From contig NZ_BAGC01000035.1 of the NCBI RefSeq assembly GCF_000308655.1, positions 186,001 to 250,000 of the forward strand: DNA of 64,000 nt, written 5' to 3'. Positions within the stretch are counted from its first letter, which is position 1. Each line of letters starts with the position of its first letter. Below the pieces are notes generated by a model. The model saw only the letters and a list, made by a program, of their open reading frames with translations, was not told the origin of the DNA and did not search any database. This DNA is from Nocardia niigatensis NBRC 100131 (GTDB lineage Bacteria > Actinomycetota > Actinomycetes > Mycobacteriales > Mycobacteriaceae). Shown here one piece after another: positions 26,150 to 35,161 of the stretch. A program made the translations under genes and the position numbers.

Positions 26150-26930
26150 GGCGGTGAGCGAGGACGGGCTGCGCACCGTCGAGCTGACGGTGATCGGCCA
26201 GGTCACCACCGCCAGCAATGTCACGCTGGTCTGCGAGGCCGCCGGTGAGGGGCTGCGGGTGGTGTACAAGCCGGTGCGCGGGGAGCGGCCGCTGTGGGAT
26301 TTCCCCGACGGCACCCTGGCCGGGCGGGAGGTGGCCTCGTATCTGGTGTCGGAGGCGATCGGCTGGGGCGTGATCCCGGAAACGGTGTTGCGGGAGGGAC
26401 CTTTCGGGCCGGGCATGGTGCAGCGCTGGATCGACACCGCCGAGGAGCCCACGGGACCGGATCTGGTGGATCTGTGCCCGGTGGACGAGGTGCCCGAGGG
26501 GTATCGGGAGGTGTTGCGGGCGCTGGATCCGGGCGGGCATCCGGTGTCGCTGGTGCACGCCGACGATCCGCGGCTGCATCGGATGGCGGTGCTGGACGTG
26601 CTGCTCAACAATGCCGACCGCAAGGGCGGTCACGCCCTCGAGGGGCTCGACGGGCGGGTCTACGGGGTCGATCACGGCATCTGCCTGCACACCGAGCCGA
26701 AGCTGCGCACGGTGTTGTGGGGCTGGGCCGGTGAGCCGATCGGCGACGAATTGCTCACCGACATCACGGTTTTCGTCAAGGCGCTGCCCGGGGAGCTGGG
26801 TGAGCGGCTGGCCGAGCATCTCACCGACGCCGAGATCGAGGCGCTCGAGGCGCGCGGGCGGGCACTGCTGGAGGAGCCGGTGATGCCGATGCCGGTGAGT
26901 CAGCGCCCGATTCCCTGGCCCGCTTTCTGA
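26136..26930 (+). CDS. SCO1664-family protein (PI3/4-kinase-like fold)
   Basis: 264 residues. A kinase-like pattern is visible: RVVYKPVRGERPLWDF with a nucleotide-contacting Lys, VASYLVSEAIGWGVIPETVL, a catalytic-loop-like VLDVLLNNADRKGGH, and a metal-binding YGVDHGICLHTE. This resembles the HipA/PI-kinase-like group in which SCO1664 is placed. A substrate is not known. ATG at 26136 overlaps the DUF3090 gene; a GTG at 26154 is an alternative with the same frame. It precedes mshC by 186 bases in the same direction. Confidence 0.85.
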   Translation: MTRNEAVSEDGLRTVELTVIGQVTTASNVTLVCEAAGEGLRVVYKPVRGERPLWDFPDGTLAGREVASYLVSEAIGWGVIPETVLREGPFGPGMVQRWIDTAEEPTGPDLVDLCPVDEVPEGYREVLRALDPGGHPVSLVHADDPRLHRMAVLDVLLNNADRKGGHALEGLDGRVYGVDHGICLHTEPKLRTVLWGWAGEPIGDELLTDITVFVKALPGELGERLAEHLTDAEIEALEARGRALLEEPVMPMPVSQRPIPWPAF

Positions 26931-27116
26931 TTTCCGACCCGGGCCCGGGTCGCGACCGGCGCGGGTGGCGCGACGTTCGCGTCCTCGTGATTGCAACCGT
27001 TGACACCGTCTCGTTGAGGACTAGGGTGCTGGTCGGCGGTGGCGGGCGGGTGTCGCGCGGCACACCGGTGCGGGGGCGGCGGGTGTCCGGCGCGATCACA
27101 GCGATAACCTCGATTC

Positions 27117-28355
27117 ATGCAGTCCTGGTCCGATATCGCTGTCCCGACCGTCCCCGGATCCGGACCGGCGTTGCGGTTGTTCGACACCGCCGACAAGCAG
27201 GTGCGCCCGGTGACCCCCGGCGCCACCGCGACGATGTACGTGTGCGGCATCACCCCCTATGACGCGACCCATCTCGGGCATGCGGCCACCTACCTGGCCT
27301 TCGATCTGGTCAACCGGTTGTGGCGTGACGGCGGGCACGAGGTGCACTACGTGCAGAACACCACCGATGTCGATGATCCGCTGTTCGAGCGTGCGCAGCG
27401 CGACGGCATCGACTGGCGTGAGCTGGGTACCCGCGAGATCAACCTGTTCCGTGAGGACATGGCGGCGTTGCGGGTGATCCCGCCGCGCGACTACATCGGC
27501 GCGATCGAGTCGGTGCAGGAGGTGGTGGAGCTGGTCGACAAGCTGCTCGCCTGCGGCGCCGCGTATGTGGTCGACGATCCGGAGTTCCCGGACATCTACT
27601 TCCGTCACGACGCGACCGAGCAGTTCGGCTACGAGTCCGGCTACGACCGGGCGACCATGGAGCGACTGTTCGCCGAGCGCGGCGGGGATCCGCAGCGGCC
27701 GGGCAAGCGGGATCCGATCGACGCGCTGCTGTGGCGGGCGGAGCGGCCGGGTGAGCCGTCGTGGCCGGCGCCCTTCGGGGCGGGCCGGCCGGGCTGGCAC
27801 ATCGAGTGCGCGGCGATCGCGCTCAACCGCGTGGGCACCGAGTTCGATGTGCAGGGCGGCGGCAGCGATCTGATCTATCCGCATCACGAGTATTCGGCCG
27901 CGCACGCCGAGGCGCTGGTGAAGGAGCGCCGCTTCGCCCGCCATTACGTGCACGCGGGGCTGATCGGGCTCGACGGCGAGAAGATGTCGAAATCGCGCGG
28001 CAATCTGGTGTTCGTGTCGACGCTGCGCCGCGCGGGCACCGACCCGGGCGCGATCCGGCTGGGGTTGTTCGCCGGCCACTATCGCGCCGACCGGGAATGG
28101 TCGGATGCGGTGCTGGCCGAGGCGGTTTCGCGGCTGCAGCGGTGGCGGTCGGCGGTGGCGCTGGAGTCGGGTCCCGAGGCCGGGGACACGGTGGCGCGGG
28201 TGCGCCGGCATCTGGCCGACGATCTGGACACCCCGAAGGCGATCGCGGCGCTGGACGCGTGGGCGCAGCAGGCGCTGGCCTACGGTGGGCCCGATACGTC
28301 CGCGCCGGGGCTGATCAAGGACACCGTCGACGCCCTGCTGGGCGTCGCGCTCTGA
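27117..28355 (+). CDS. mshC: Mycothiol ligase: cysteine--GlcN-inositol ligase
   Basis: 412 residues beginning with MQSW as in known MshC proteins. It derives from cysteinyl-tRNA synthetase. The zinc ligands Cys43 ([16 protein letters not shown]), Cys231 (WHIECAA) and His256 (YPHHEYS) and the KMSKS loop at 289-293 are all present, while the anticodon-binding tail of CysRS is missing. It joins cysteine to glucosaminyl-inositol using ATP, the third step of mycothiol synthesis in the cytoplasm. Its presence shows a mycothiol-based redox buffer, hence an actinobacterium. A strong terminator follows. Confidence 0.96.
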   Translation: MQSWSDIAVPTVPGSGPALRLFDTADKQVRPVTPGATATMYVCGITPYDATHLGHAATYLAFDLVNRLWRDGGHEVHYVQNTTDVDDPLFERAQRDGIDWRELGTREINLFREDMAALRVIPPRDYIGAIESVQEVVELVDKLLACGAAYVVDDPEFPDIYFRHDATEQFGYESGYDRATMERLFAERGGDPQRPGKRDPIDALLWRAERPGEPSWPAPFGAGRPGWHIECAAIALNRVGTEFDVQGGGSDLIYPHHEYSAAHAEALVKERRFARHYVHAGLIGLDGEKMSKSRGNLVFVSTLRRAGTDPGAIRLGLFAGHYRADREWSDAVLAEAVSRLQRWRSAVALESGPEAGDTVARVRRHLADDLDTPKAIAALDAWAQQALAYGGPDTSAPGLIKDTVDALLGVAL

Positions 28356-28374
28356 GCCGCACGACAGCGTGAAT

Positions 28375-28410
28375 CGAACGCGCGAGCCCGAGTCCGGGCT
28401 CGCGCGTTCG
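28375..28410. terminator. Terminator after mshC
   Basis: Perfect 16-bp stem (28375-28390 with 28395-28410) with loop AGTC, followed by TGTTTC. It closes the uppP-mshC run. Confidence 0.9.
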
Positions 28411-28526
28411 TGTTTCGGCCTGTGGTGGGGTGCGAAGTCGGCGGGATCGGCAAGAAATGGGTCGACCGGCCCGGGAGGGCCGCGCATGCTGGGGACGGGT
28501 GTCGTTGTCTGTGAGGAGGATTGCCT

Positions 28527-29411
28527 GTGGGTGTCTCGGAGTCCGGTCGCGGCGAGTGGTCGCTGAGCGCGGCGCGTTTCGCGCGCGGAACCGATCGGCT
28601 GGTGGAGTGTGCGGCGTTCTATCGGGAGATCGTGGGCCTGACGCAGCTGGTCGCGTTCGAGGATCACGACGGTTACAGCGGGTTCGTCTTCGGGCTGCCG
28701 GACGGCTCGGCGCAGCTGGAGTTGGTGCGCAGCGAGGGCGCGCCGCCGCCGGCACCGCCCGATCCGGAGCATGCGGTGGTGCTGTATCTGCGGTCGGGGT
28801 TCGCGGAGTTGCGCGCGCGGCTGGCCGATCACGGTGTGGCCGAGGTGATTCCGGACAATCCGTATTGGGTGGCGGCGGGGGCGTTCGCGGTGCTGGATCC
28901 GGAGGGGTGGATGCTGATCGTGGTGCCGCCGCCGGCGGCGGGCGCGGTGCGGATCGAGGAGTTCCTCGGTGATCGTGACGAGATCGCGTGGTCGTTCCGG
29001 CTGGCCGAGGATTCCGAGCAGTTGCTGGCCGGGTATCTCGGCCGGGGGCGGGTGTGGGTGGCGCGCGACGACTGCGGTGCGGTGGTCGGGCATATTCAGG
29101 CCGCGCCGGCGGCCGGCGCAGCGACGTGGGAGATCGTCAATACCGCTGTGGTGGAACCGTTGCGGGGCACCGGGGTGGGCCGGCGGTTGATCGAGCGGGT
29201 GGCGGCGGAGGCGGCCGAGGCCGGGGTGTGCCGGTTGGAGGTGGCCACCGCCACCGCCGATGTGGGGAATCTGCGGTTCTATCAGCGCTGTGGTTTCCGG
29301 ATGACGCGGGTGGTGCCCGATGTCTTCACTCCGGCGGCCGGGTATACCGACCCGATCGTGGTCGACGGGATCCGGTTGCTGGATCAGGTGTGGTTCACCC
29401 GCCTGCTGTGA
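28527..29411 (+). CDS. VOC (glyoxalase-like) domain fused to a GNAT acetyltransferase
   Basis: 294 residues. The first half (about 1-135) is a VOC domain: ARGTDRLVECAAFYREIVGL, HDGYSGFVFGLPDG and AGAFAVLDPEGWMLIVV. The second half (about 150-255) is a GNAT domain with WEIVNTAVVEPLRGTGVGRR as the acetyl-CoA pyrophosphate loop, then NLRFYQRCGFRM. The last 30 residues, with GYTDPIVVDGIRLLDQVW, are also GNAT-like. GTG at 28527 has GAGGAGGA six bases upstream. VOC proteins bind metals or bind drugs, so a resistance or detoxification role is possible but unproven. It is convergent with the AHSA1 gene, only 10 bases apart. Confidence 0.85.
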   Translation: MGVSESGRGEWSLSAARFARGTDRLVECAAFYREIVGLTQLVAFEDHDGYSGFVFGLPDGSAQLELVRSEGAPPPAPPDPEHAVVLYLRSGFAELRARLADHGVAEVIPDNPYWVAAGAFAVLDPEGWMLIVVPPPAAGAVRIEEFLGDRDEIAWSFRLAEDSEQLLAGYLGRGRVWVARDDCGAVVGHIQAAPAAGAATWEIVNTAVVEPLRGTGVGRRLIERVAAEAAEAGVCRLEVATATADVGNLRFYQRCGFRMTRVVPDVFTPAAGYTDPIVVDGIRLLDQVWFTRLL

Positions 29412-29421
29412 GCAGGCTGGT

Positions 29422-29901
29422 TCAGGCGGCGACGACCGTGGCGTAGTTGTCGCGCAGGGCGGGCCAGCCGCCCGGGGAGCCGACGGCCTCGCGCATGGAT
29501 TCCCATCCGGGGCCGTGGTTTTCGAAGCCGGAGTGCACGAGGGTGACGGTGGTGTGGCCGGCGTCGAGGGCGGTGAAGGTGACATCGACGCGGCTGGTGC
29601 GGGCCGGGTCGGATTCGGGTTTCCAGCTCAGGTCGATGTCCCAGGAGAAGGCGAAGTGGGTGTCGGGGTTCCACACCAGCACCCGGCCCCAGGGGCATTC
29701 GGTGCCGTCGGCTTCGCGGCCGTAGAGCCGGCCGCCGAGGTGGGGTTCGACGACGGCTTCGGCCAGCGGGCCCGAGCCGATGTGGTGTTCGCGCGGCCAC
29801 CAGCTGTCCATGCCGGTGGTGAAGACGCGGTAGGCGTGGTCGATGGGGGCGTCGACGGTGAATTCGACGGTGACCGCATGGGGGTCGGGCTGCGGGGTCA
29901 T
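29422..29901 (-). CDS. AHSA1/SRPBCC-domain protein
   Basis: 159 residues of the START-like AHSA1 group: VTVEFTVDAPIDHAYRVFTT, then WWPREHHIG, GGRLYGREADGTE, WGRVLVWNPDTHFAFSW and a C-terminal GGWPALRDNYA helix. These proteins have a deep hydrophobic ligand pocket and are very often encoded after an ArsR-type regulator, as here. ATG at 29901 overlaps the arsR stop by four bases. The ligand is unknown. It is cytoplasmic, with no signal sequence. Confidence 0.88.
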   Translation of the reverse strand: MTPQPDPHAVTVEFTVDAPIDHAYRVFTTGMDSWWPREHHIGSGPLAEAVVEPHLGGRLYGREADGTECPWGRVLVWNPDTHFAFSWDIDLSWKPESDPARTSRVDVTFTALDAGHTTVTLVHSGFENHGPGWESMREAVGSPGGWPALRDNYATVVAA

Positions 29902-30233
29902 GGCTGCTCCTGGGTGTCGTTGAGCTGGGCTTGGCGGTTGACTTCGTCGCGGAAGGCCGACAGCGCTGTCGACCAGAAGTGGGTGAAGTACGCGCGTAGC
30001 GCGTCGATGCCACGGGGGTCGAGCCGGTAGACGCGCCGGGTGCCGATGGCTTCGTCGCGGACCAGTCCCGCCTGTTTGAGCACTTTGAGGTGCTGGGAGA
30101 CGGCGGGGCGGGAGACGGGAAGCTCCTGGGCGAGTTCGCCGACCGCGCACGGGCCCCGGCCGAGGCGTTCGAAGATGGCTCGCCGGGTCGGGTCACCGAG
30201 GGCGTCGAGAGCGGCGCTTTGGTAAGTACCCAC
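29898..30233 (-). CDS. ArsR-family winged-helix regulator
   Basis: 111 residues. The winged helix is clear: LDALGDPTRRAIFERLGRGP, then VGELAQELPVSRPAVSQHLK, LKQAGLVRDE and RRVYRLDP. The Cys pairs of metal sensors are absent, so this belongs to the non-metal SdpR/AHSA1-linked group. It is followed by its AHSA1 partner with a four-base overlap. A palindrome a few bases upstream of the ATG fits autoregulation. Confidence 0.9.
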   Translation of the reverse strand: MGTYQSAALDALGDPTRRAIFERLGRGPCAVGELAQELPVSRPAVSQHLKVLKQAGLVRDEAIGTRRVYRLDPRGIDALRAYFTHFWSTALSAFRDEVNRQAQLNDTQEQP

Positions 30234-30237
30234 GAAC

Positions 30238-30255
30238 CGTAAGTTTACGCTTACG
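30238..30255. promoter_or_regulatory. Inverted repeat CGTAAG-N6-CTTACG upstream of arsR
   Basis: A perfect 6+6+6 inverted repeat begins 5 bases upstream of the arsR start codon, in a short AT-richer patch. The placement suggests an ArsR operator overlapping a leaderless or short-leader promoter. Confidence 0.5.
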
Positions 30256-30388
30256 CAATGGTGGGTGGAAGGGGTCGCGGCGAATGCGTTGGTGGGGGTG
30301 CGAAGTCGGCATCGCCCTTCCCGTGGCCGGTCGGCGGCCGATACCGTGAGGGCCGGATGGAATGGACCCTCAGCGAGGAGGTGGGGCC

Positions 30389-33300
30389 GTGAGCGCGGTG
30401 CCGGGTTTCGAACGTTTGCGCGCGGTGGTCGGGCGGGGACTCGAGCGGGGTGCGTCGGTGCGCAAACAGTTGCGGGCGGGTGGGCGGCTGGTCGACAGCG
30501 TGCGCCGGGATCCGCGCATCGCCCGGGAGCTGATCGCCGGGTTGACCGGTCACGGCGCGACCGCCTCCGAGGCGACGGCGGTCCCGGTCGAGCACGCGGT
30601 GCCGGCGGGGCTGGCCGACTACACGCGCACCGCGCACGCTCATCAGGATCTCGGGACCGGCCCGGCGGCGACGCTGGCGTATCTGGCGCAGCTGCAACGA
30701 CTTCCGGAGTGGGTGGTGTTCCATGCGGGCTGGCTCGGGGAGGCGCCGGGGGCCGCGGCGGTGGGTGTGGAGTACACGCAGGTGGCCAAGTTCATGGGGA
30801 TCCCGGCGGATGTGGCGTGGACGGTGAGCGAGGTCGGCGACAGCGGGCTGGCGATGCGCGGGCACGGGCCGCAGGGTTTGGGTCTGGGGTTGTGGATCAC
30901 GGTGGCGCCCAACGGGTCCGGGTCGAGGGTGTACATCGATGCCGGTCTGTCGGGGCAGCCGATCGACGGGCCTCTGGGCGCCACGGTGGCGCGGGCGCTC
31001 GGGGACGCGCTGCGTGATTCCCTGGCGGCGCTGCCCGCGGCGGTGGCGGCGGCCAAGTCGGACTCGACGGGGCGGGCCGCGCACAAGGCGGTGCGGCACC
31101 GGGCGTCGGGGACGCTGCTGGCGCCGGGGACGCCGGTACTGGTGGGTGTCGGGCAGGTGGTGCAGCGCACCCCGGACCCGTCCTTCGGCGATCCCGCGCA
31201 ACTGGCGGTGCGGGCATTGCGTGCGGCGGCCGCCGACACGGGTGCGGGGGAAGCGTTGCTGGCGCGGGCGGATGCGGTGTTCGCGGTGGCGCCGACGTCG
31301 TGGCAGTACCGGGATCTGGGTGCGCTGGTGGCGCGCGCGGTAGGGGCGGGCGCGGCACAGACGGTGCAGTCGAGCCCGTTCGGCGGTGACGGCGGGCAGC
31401 TGCTGCTCAACGAGGCGGCCGCGGCGATCGCGGCCGGCGACTACGACGTGGTGCTGGTGACCGGCGCGGAGGCCGGGGCCACGCAGGCCGCGGCGCAGCG
31501 CGCCGGGGTCGAATTGGATTGGCCGGTGCAGGATCCGGCGGTGGCGCCGACGCGGACGGTGGGGATCGACAAGGCGGCCAACAATGCGGCCGAGTCGGCG
31601 GCCGGGCTGCAGGCGCCGATCAATATGTACGCGCTGCTGGAGTCGGCCAACCGGGGCCGGCTGGGTCGCACCCCGGCCGAGCACGCGGCGGCGGTGGCCG
31701 AGTTGTGGTCGCGGTTCTCGGCGGTGGCGGCGGCCAATCCGAATGCCTGGCAGCCGCAGGAGTTCCCGGCCACGGAGATCGCGGCGGTGACCGAGTCCAA
31801 CCGCATGATCTCGGCGCCCTACACCAAGCTCGAGTGCGCGAATCTGACCGTGGACATGGCCTCGGGCATCATCGTGACCAGTGCGGCGGCCGCGGAGGCG
31901 GCGGGCATCCCGCAGGAGAAGTGGGTGTTCCTGCACGCGGGCGCCTCGGGCACCGACGAGTGGTTCGTCAGTGAGCGCACCGAATTGGCGGCCTCGCCCG
32001 CGATCCGCGCGCTGGGTGCGGCGGTGTTCGAGCATGCGGGTATCACCGCCGACGCGCTGACCCATGTCGATCTGTACGCGTGCTTCCCGGTGGCGGTGCA
32101 GATCGCGGCCCGTGAGCTGGGTCTGCCGACCGAGGATCCGAAGCGGCCGTTGTCGGTGACCGGTGGCCTGACCTTCGGTGGCGGGCCGGGCAACAACTAT
32201 GGCGGTCACGCGGTGGCGACCCTGGTGCAGCGGTTGCGCGCCGAACCGGAATCCTTCGGTCTGGCAACGTCTCTGGGCTGGTATCTGACCAAGCACGCTC
32301 TCGGGGTGTACTCGGCGACCCCGCCCCGGCAGCCCTACCGGCATCTGACCCCGGTCATCGAGCATCCTCCGGCCCGCCCGGCCCGCACCGGATACAGCGG
32401 GGAGGCGGTGGTGGAGGCCTACACGCTGCCCTACGGTCGCGACGGCCGGCCGGAGGCGGCGATCATGAGCGTGCTGACTCCCCAGGGCGAGCGAGTGCTG
32501 GTGCGCTCCACCGATTCCGCGCTGCTGCGCGCCCTCACCGAGGACGACTGGCTGCACCTGCCGGTCACCGTGGACGGCGACACGATCCGCCCGGTACGCG
32601 CACAGGTCACCGAATCCGACTCCGGTACAGGCGAATCCGGTACCGACCCGGCGACCGCCGAGGCCGGCGCGGCGCAATCGGAGGCGGCCGACACCGGTGC
32701 GCCCGCTGCGGCTGCTGCGGCGTCGCCGGTGGCTGCGGGGCTGAGCACGGCGGGTCTGGCCCGGGTCGAGCTGCCGCCTCCGCCGCCCGCGCCGGTGCTC
32801 ATCGAGCGCCGCGGCCACGTCATGATCATCACGATCAATCGGCCTCATGCCCGCAATGCGATCAATCTGGCCGCCGCGCTGGGCCTGGAGCGGGCGATCG
32901 ACGCCTACGAGGCCGACGCCAACGCGCGCATCGCCATTCTCACCGGCGCGGGTGGGTATTTCAGTGCCGGTATGGATCTCAAGGCGGCCTCGCGCGGCGA
33001 GATGCCCATCACCGAGAAGCGCGGCATCCTCGGCATCGTCTCCGAGCCGCCGCGCAAGCCGCTCATCGCGGCCGTGGAGGGCCCGGCGCTGGCCGGTGGC
33101 TGCGAGCTGGCGCTGACCGCGGATCTGATTGTCGCGGCCAGTGATTCGATCTTCGGCATCCCGGAGGTCAAGCGCGGCCTGGTCGCCGTCGGCGGTGGCG
33201 TGCTGCGCCTATCCCAGCGCATCCCGCGCGCTCTCGCCATGGAGCTGGCGCTGACCGGTGACCCGATCACCGCGGCCCGGGCCGCCGAGATCGGCCTGAT

Positions 33301-33547
33301 CAATGCGGTCGCCGAGCCTGGCCAGGCGCTGGAGGCGGCGCTGGCGCTGGCCGAGCGGATCGCGGTGAACGCCCCGTTGAGCATCGATGCCAGCAAGCAG
33401 ATCATCGAGCAGGCCCCGGACTGGTCGGTGGGCGAGGCGTTCGCCAAACAGGGTCAGGTCGCCGCCGCGGCGCTCTCGTCGCAGGACGCGGGCGAGGGCA
33501 TGCGCGCGTTCGTCGAGAAGCGTCCGCCGGTGTGGCAGGGCCGCTGA
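30389..33547 (+). CDS. Three-module fusion: SRPBCC-like domain, thiolase-like domain, crotonase
   Basis: 1052 residues. Residues about 1-230 contain a SRPBCC-like segment (FMGIPADVAWTVSEVGDSGL, GLWITVAP, a DGPLGATVARALGDALRDSL helix). Residues about 245-655 are thiolase-like (GTPVLVGVGQVVQRTP, ESNRMISAPYTKLECANLTV, DLYACFPVAVQIAARELGL, GGLTFGGGPGNNYGGHA). The usual N-terminal nucleophile Cys is not seen: the position reads SSPFGGDGGQ. Residues about 665-740 look like the small beta domain that follows such thiolases. After an Ala/Thr/Ser/Pro linker, residues about 800-1052 are a crotonase (FSAGMDLKAASRG, GPALAGGCELALTADL, FGIPEVKRGL). GTG at 30389 follows GGAGG by seven bases. A multi-step acyl-CoA role is inferred; in relatives I know, these modules are separate proteins. 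Confidence 0.88.
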   Translation: MSAVPGFERLRAVVGRGLERGASVRKQLRAGGRLVDSVRRDPRIARELIAGLTGHGATASEATAVPVEHAVPAGLADYTRTAHAHQDLGTGPAATLAYLAQLQRLPEWVVFHAGWLGEAPGAAAVGVEYTQVAKFMGIPADVAWTVSEVGDSGLAMRGHGPQGLGLGLWITVAPNGSGSRVYIDAGLSGQPIDGPLGATVARALGDALRDSLAALPAAVAAAKSDSTGRAAHKAVRHRASGTLLAPGTPVLVGVGQVVQRTPDPSFGDPAQLAVRALRAAAADTGAGEALLARADAVFAVAPTSWQYRDLGALVARAVGAGAAQTVQSSPFGGDGGQLLLNEAAAAIAAGDYDVVLVTGAEAGATQAAAQRAGVELDWPVQDPAVAPTRTVGIDKAANNAAESAAGLQAPINMYALLESANRGRLGRTPAEHAAAVAELWSRFSAVAAANPNAWQPQEFPATEIAAVTESNRMISAPYTKLECANLTVDMASGIIVTSAAAAEAAGIPQEKWVFLHAGASGTDEWFVSERTELAASPAIRALGAAVFEHAGITADALTHVDLYACFPVAVQIAARELGLPTEDPKRPLSVTGGLTFGGGPGNNYGGHAVATLVQRLRAEPESFGLATSLGWYLTKHALGVYSATPPRQPYRHLTPVIEHPPARPARTGYSGEAVVEAYTLPYGRDGRPEAAIMSVLTPQGERVLVRSTDSALLRALTEDDWLHLPVTVDGDTIRPVRAQVTESDSGTGESGTDPATAEAGAAQSEAADTGAPAAAAAASPVAAGLSTAGLARVELPPPPPAPVLIERRGHVMIITINRPHARNAINLAAALGLERAIDAYEADANARIAILTGAGGYFSAGMDLKAASRGEMPITEKRGILGIVSEPPRKPLIAAVEGPALAGGCELALTADLIVAASDSIFGIPEVKRGLVAVGGGVLRLSQRIPRALAMELALTGDPITAARAAEIGLINAVAEPGQALEAALALAERIAVNAPLSIDASKQIIEQAPDWSVGEAFAKQGQVAAAALSSQDAGEGMRAFVEKRPPVWQGR

Positions 33548-33559
33548 GCGCGGTCGGCC

Positions 33560-33586
33560 GGGTTCGGTGGTGTGACCGCCGAACCC
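33560..33586. terminator. Hairpin after the fusion gene
   Basis: GGGTTCGGTGG (33560-33570) pairs with CCGCCGAACCC (33576-33586) with one G-T pair and loop TGTGA, 13 bases after the stop. Confidence 0.7.
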
Positions 33587-33703
33587 GCCTGCTCGGTGCC
33601 GTGAGCGGGCCGGTGCGGTGAATGCGGTTCATGGGTAGAGAAATTCGACAGTCACGTCCGGTCGTATGCGAGTGCGCGGCCGGTTCTGCGAGGGAGTATG
33701 GGC

Positions 33704-34612
33704 ATGCCGATCGATGGTCCTGATACGCGGACGCTGACGTTGTGCCGCGACGGTCTGGAGTTGTCGGCCCGTCGTGTCGGTCCGGAGGACGCGCCGCTGG
33801 TGGTGTTGTTGCACGGGTTTCCGGATACGCCGCATACGTGGGACGGGCTGATCCCGCGTCTGGTGGAGGCCGGGTATCAGGTGCTGGCGCCGTGGTTGCG
33901 CGGGTACACGCCGGGATCGGCGTCACGGGCGGCGCGCTACGACCTGATGGCGGTGAGTGCGGATGTGGCGGCCTGGCATGCGGAGCTGGGTGCGCCGCGG
34001 GCGCATCTGGTGGGGCACGACTGGGGTGCGTTCGTGGCGATGGTTCTGGCCAAGCAGGATCCGGGGCGGTGGGAGTCGCTGACGCTGCTGGCGATCCCGC
34101 CGTTCGGGGGCGGGGTGGCGGCGGGGATGTGGCGATACCTGCCGCGGCAGATGGTGTTGTCGTCGTATATCCCGGTGATGCAGTCGAGGTTGTCGCCGCG
34201 GCTGCTGACGCGGCGGGATGCGGGGTTCGTGCGGGCGTTGTGGCGGCGCTGGTCGCCGGGGTGGGAGTTCAGCGAGGACGAGTTCGCGCCCACCGCGGCC
34301 GTTTTCACCGATCCGACGATGGCGTGGGCGACCACACGGTATTACCGGTCGTTGTTCACGGTGCAGCGCAGGGCGACTCGTGAGTTCAGCGAGATCCTGA
34401 TGGCCGAGCCCGCGCCGCTGCCGACGCTGGCGCTGGCGGGGCGACGCGATGGCTGCATGTCGCCGGATTTGCAGCGCGTCCTGGCAGAGCATGCACAAGT
34501 GCGGCACGCGCAGCTGCCCGATTGTGGGCATTTCCTGCAGGCGGAACGCCCGGACGCCGTGGCGGAGTTGCTGTTACCGCATCTGCGGGCGGCAGGCACG
34601 AACGCCGGCTGA
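33704..34612 (+). CDS. Alpha/beta hydrolase, epoxide hydrolase-like
   Basis: 302 residues. Seen are VVLLHGFPDTPHTWDG with the HGxP oxyanion motif, VGHDWGAFVAM with a nucleophilic Asp as in epoxide hydrolases (not Ser), RYYRS in the cap region with a possible ring-opening Tyr, GRRDGCM with the acid, and CGHFLQAERP with the His. These favour an epoxide hydrolase or haloalkane dehalogenase-type reaction. The ATG at 33704 is preferred over 33698 because AGGGAG then has a seven-base spacing. It stands alone after a terminator. The substrate is unknown. Confidence 0.85.
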   Translation: MPIDGPDTRTLTLCRDGLELSARRVGPEDAPLVVLLHGFPDTPHTWDGLIPRLVEAGYQVLAPWLRGYTPGSASRAARYDLMAVSADVAAWHAELGAPRAHLVGHDWGAFVAMVLAKQDPGRWESLTLLAIPPFGGGVAAGMWRYLPRQMVLSSYIPVMQSRLSPRLLTRRDAGFVRALWRRWSPGWEFSEDEFAPTAAVFTDPTMAWATTRYYRSLFTVQRRATREFSEILMAEPAPLPTLALAGRRDGCMSPDLQRVLAEHAQVRHAQLPDCGHFLQAERPDAVAELLLPHLRAAGTNAG

Positions 34613-34615
34613 CGA

Positions 34616-35158
34616 CGCCGCGACCGCTGCCAGGATGGGGTGGCGGCGGTGCGGGTGGCGGCGGAGGTGTCGCCGGATCTGGTGCCGATGGATCTGCGGA
34701 TGCCGGGCATGGACGGGGTGGAGGCGACGCGGCAGATCCTGGCGGGCCGGTCCGCGCCGAAGATACTGGTGCTGACCACCTTCGATGATGACAAGCATCT
34801 GTGTCCGGCGTTGGCGGGCGCGAGCGGATATCTGATCGAGGACATCCGGACCGGTTGCTGGAGGCGATCCGGCGGGCGGTGGACGGCCAGTTGTTGTTCT
34901 GCCCGCCGCCGCTGCGCCGCCTGATTCGCCGCGCCGTCGCCACCCCCACCGAAAACGGTTCTCCCGCAGACGATCTCACACCCCAGGAGGTGGATGTTCC
35001 GGCACTGGTGGGTGAGGTTTCACTAACGCCGAGATCGCCGCGCGCCTGCATCCGGGTTGACGACGGCGAGGAAGCACCTGATGCTTCTGATGGACAAGAC
35101 CGGGTACGGCAACCGGGTGCGGTGGGCGGTGTTCGCGGCCGGCCGCGCTCGGTGAGCC
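34616..35158 (+). pseudogene. Decayed NarL/LuxR-type response regulator
   Basis: Pieces of one response regulator occur in three frames in order. First comes VRVAAEVSPDLVPMDLRMPG and then TRQILAG with LVLTTFDDDK (receiver domain; the first 50 or so residues are gone). Then LLEAIRRAVDGQLLF and DLTPQEVDVPALVG (linker and start of the LuxR HTH) follow in a second frame. Then TNAEIAARLHPG and DKTGYGNRVRWAVFAAGRA (HTH end) appear after more shifts and stops. No intact sensor kinase is adjacent. I infer a dead gene with at least three frameshifts and a 5' deletion. Confidence 0.75.
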
Positions 35159-35161
35159 GGT

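Noticed and set aside
27096-29585. An 829-codon minus-strand open frame
   Set aside because: Antisense of mshC and the VOC-GNAT gene; His/Arg/Pro-rich shadow with no domain.
30251-32848. An 865-codon minus-strand open frame
   Set aside because: Antisense of the three-module fusion gene; Arg/His-rich with no domain.
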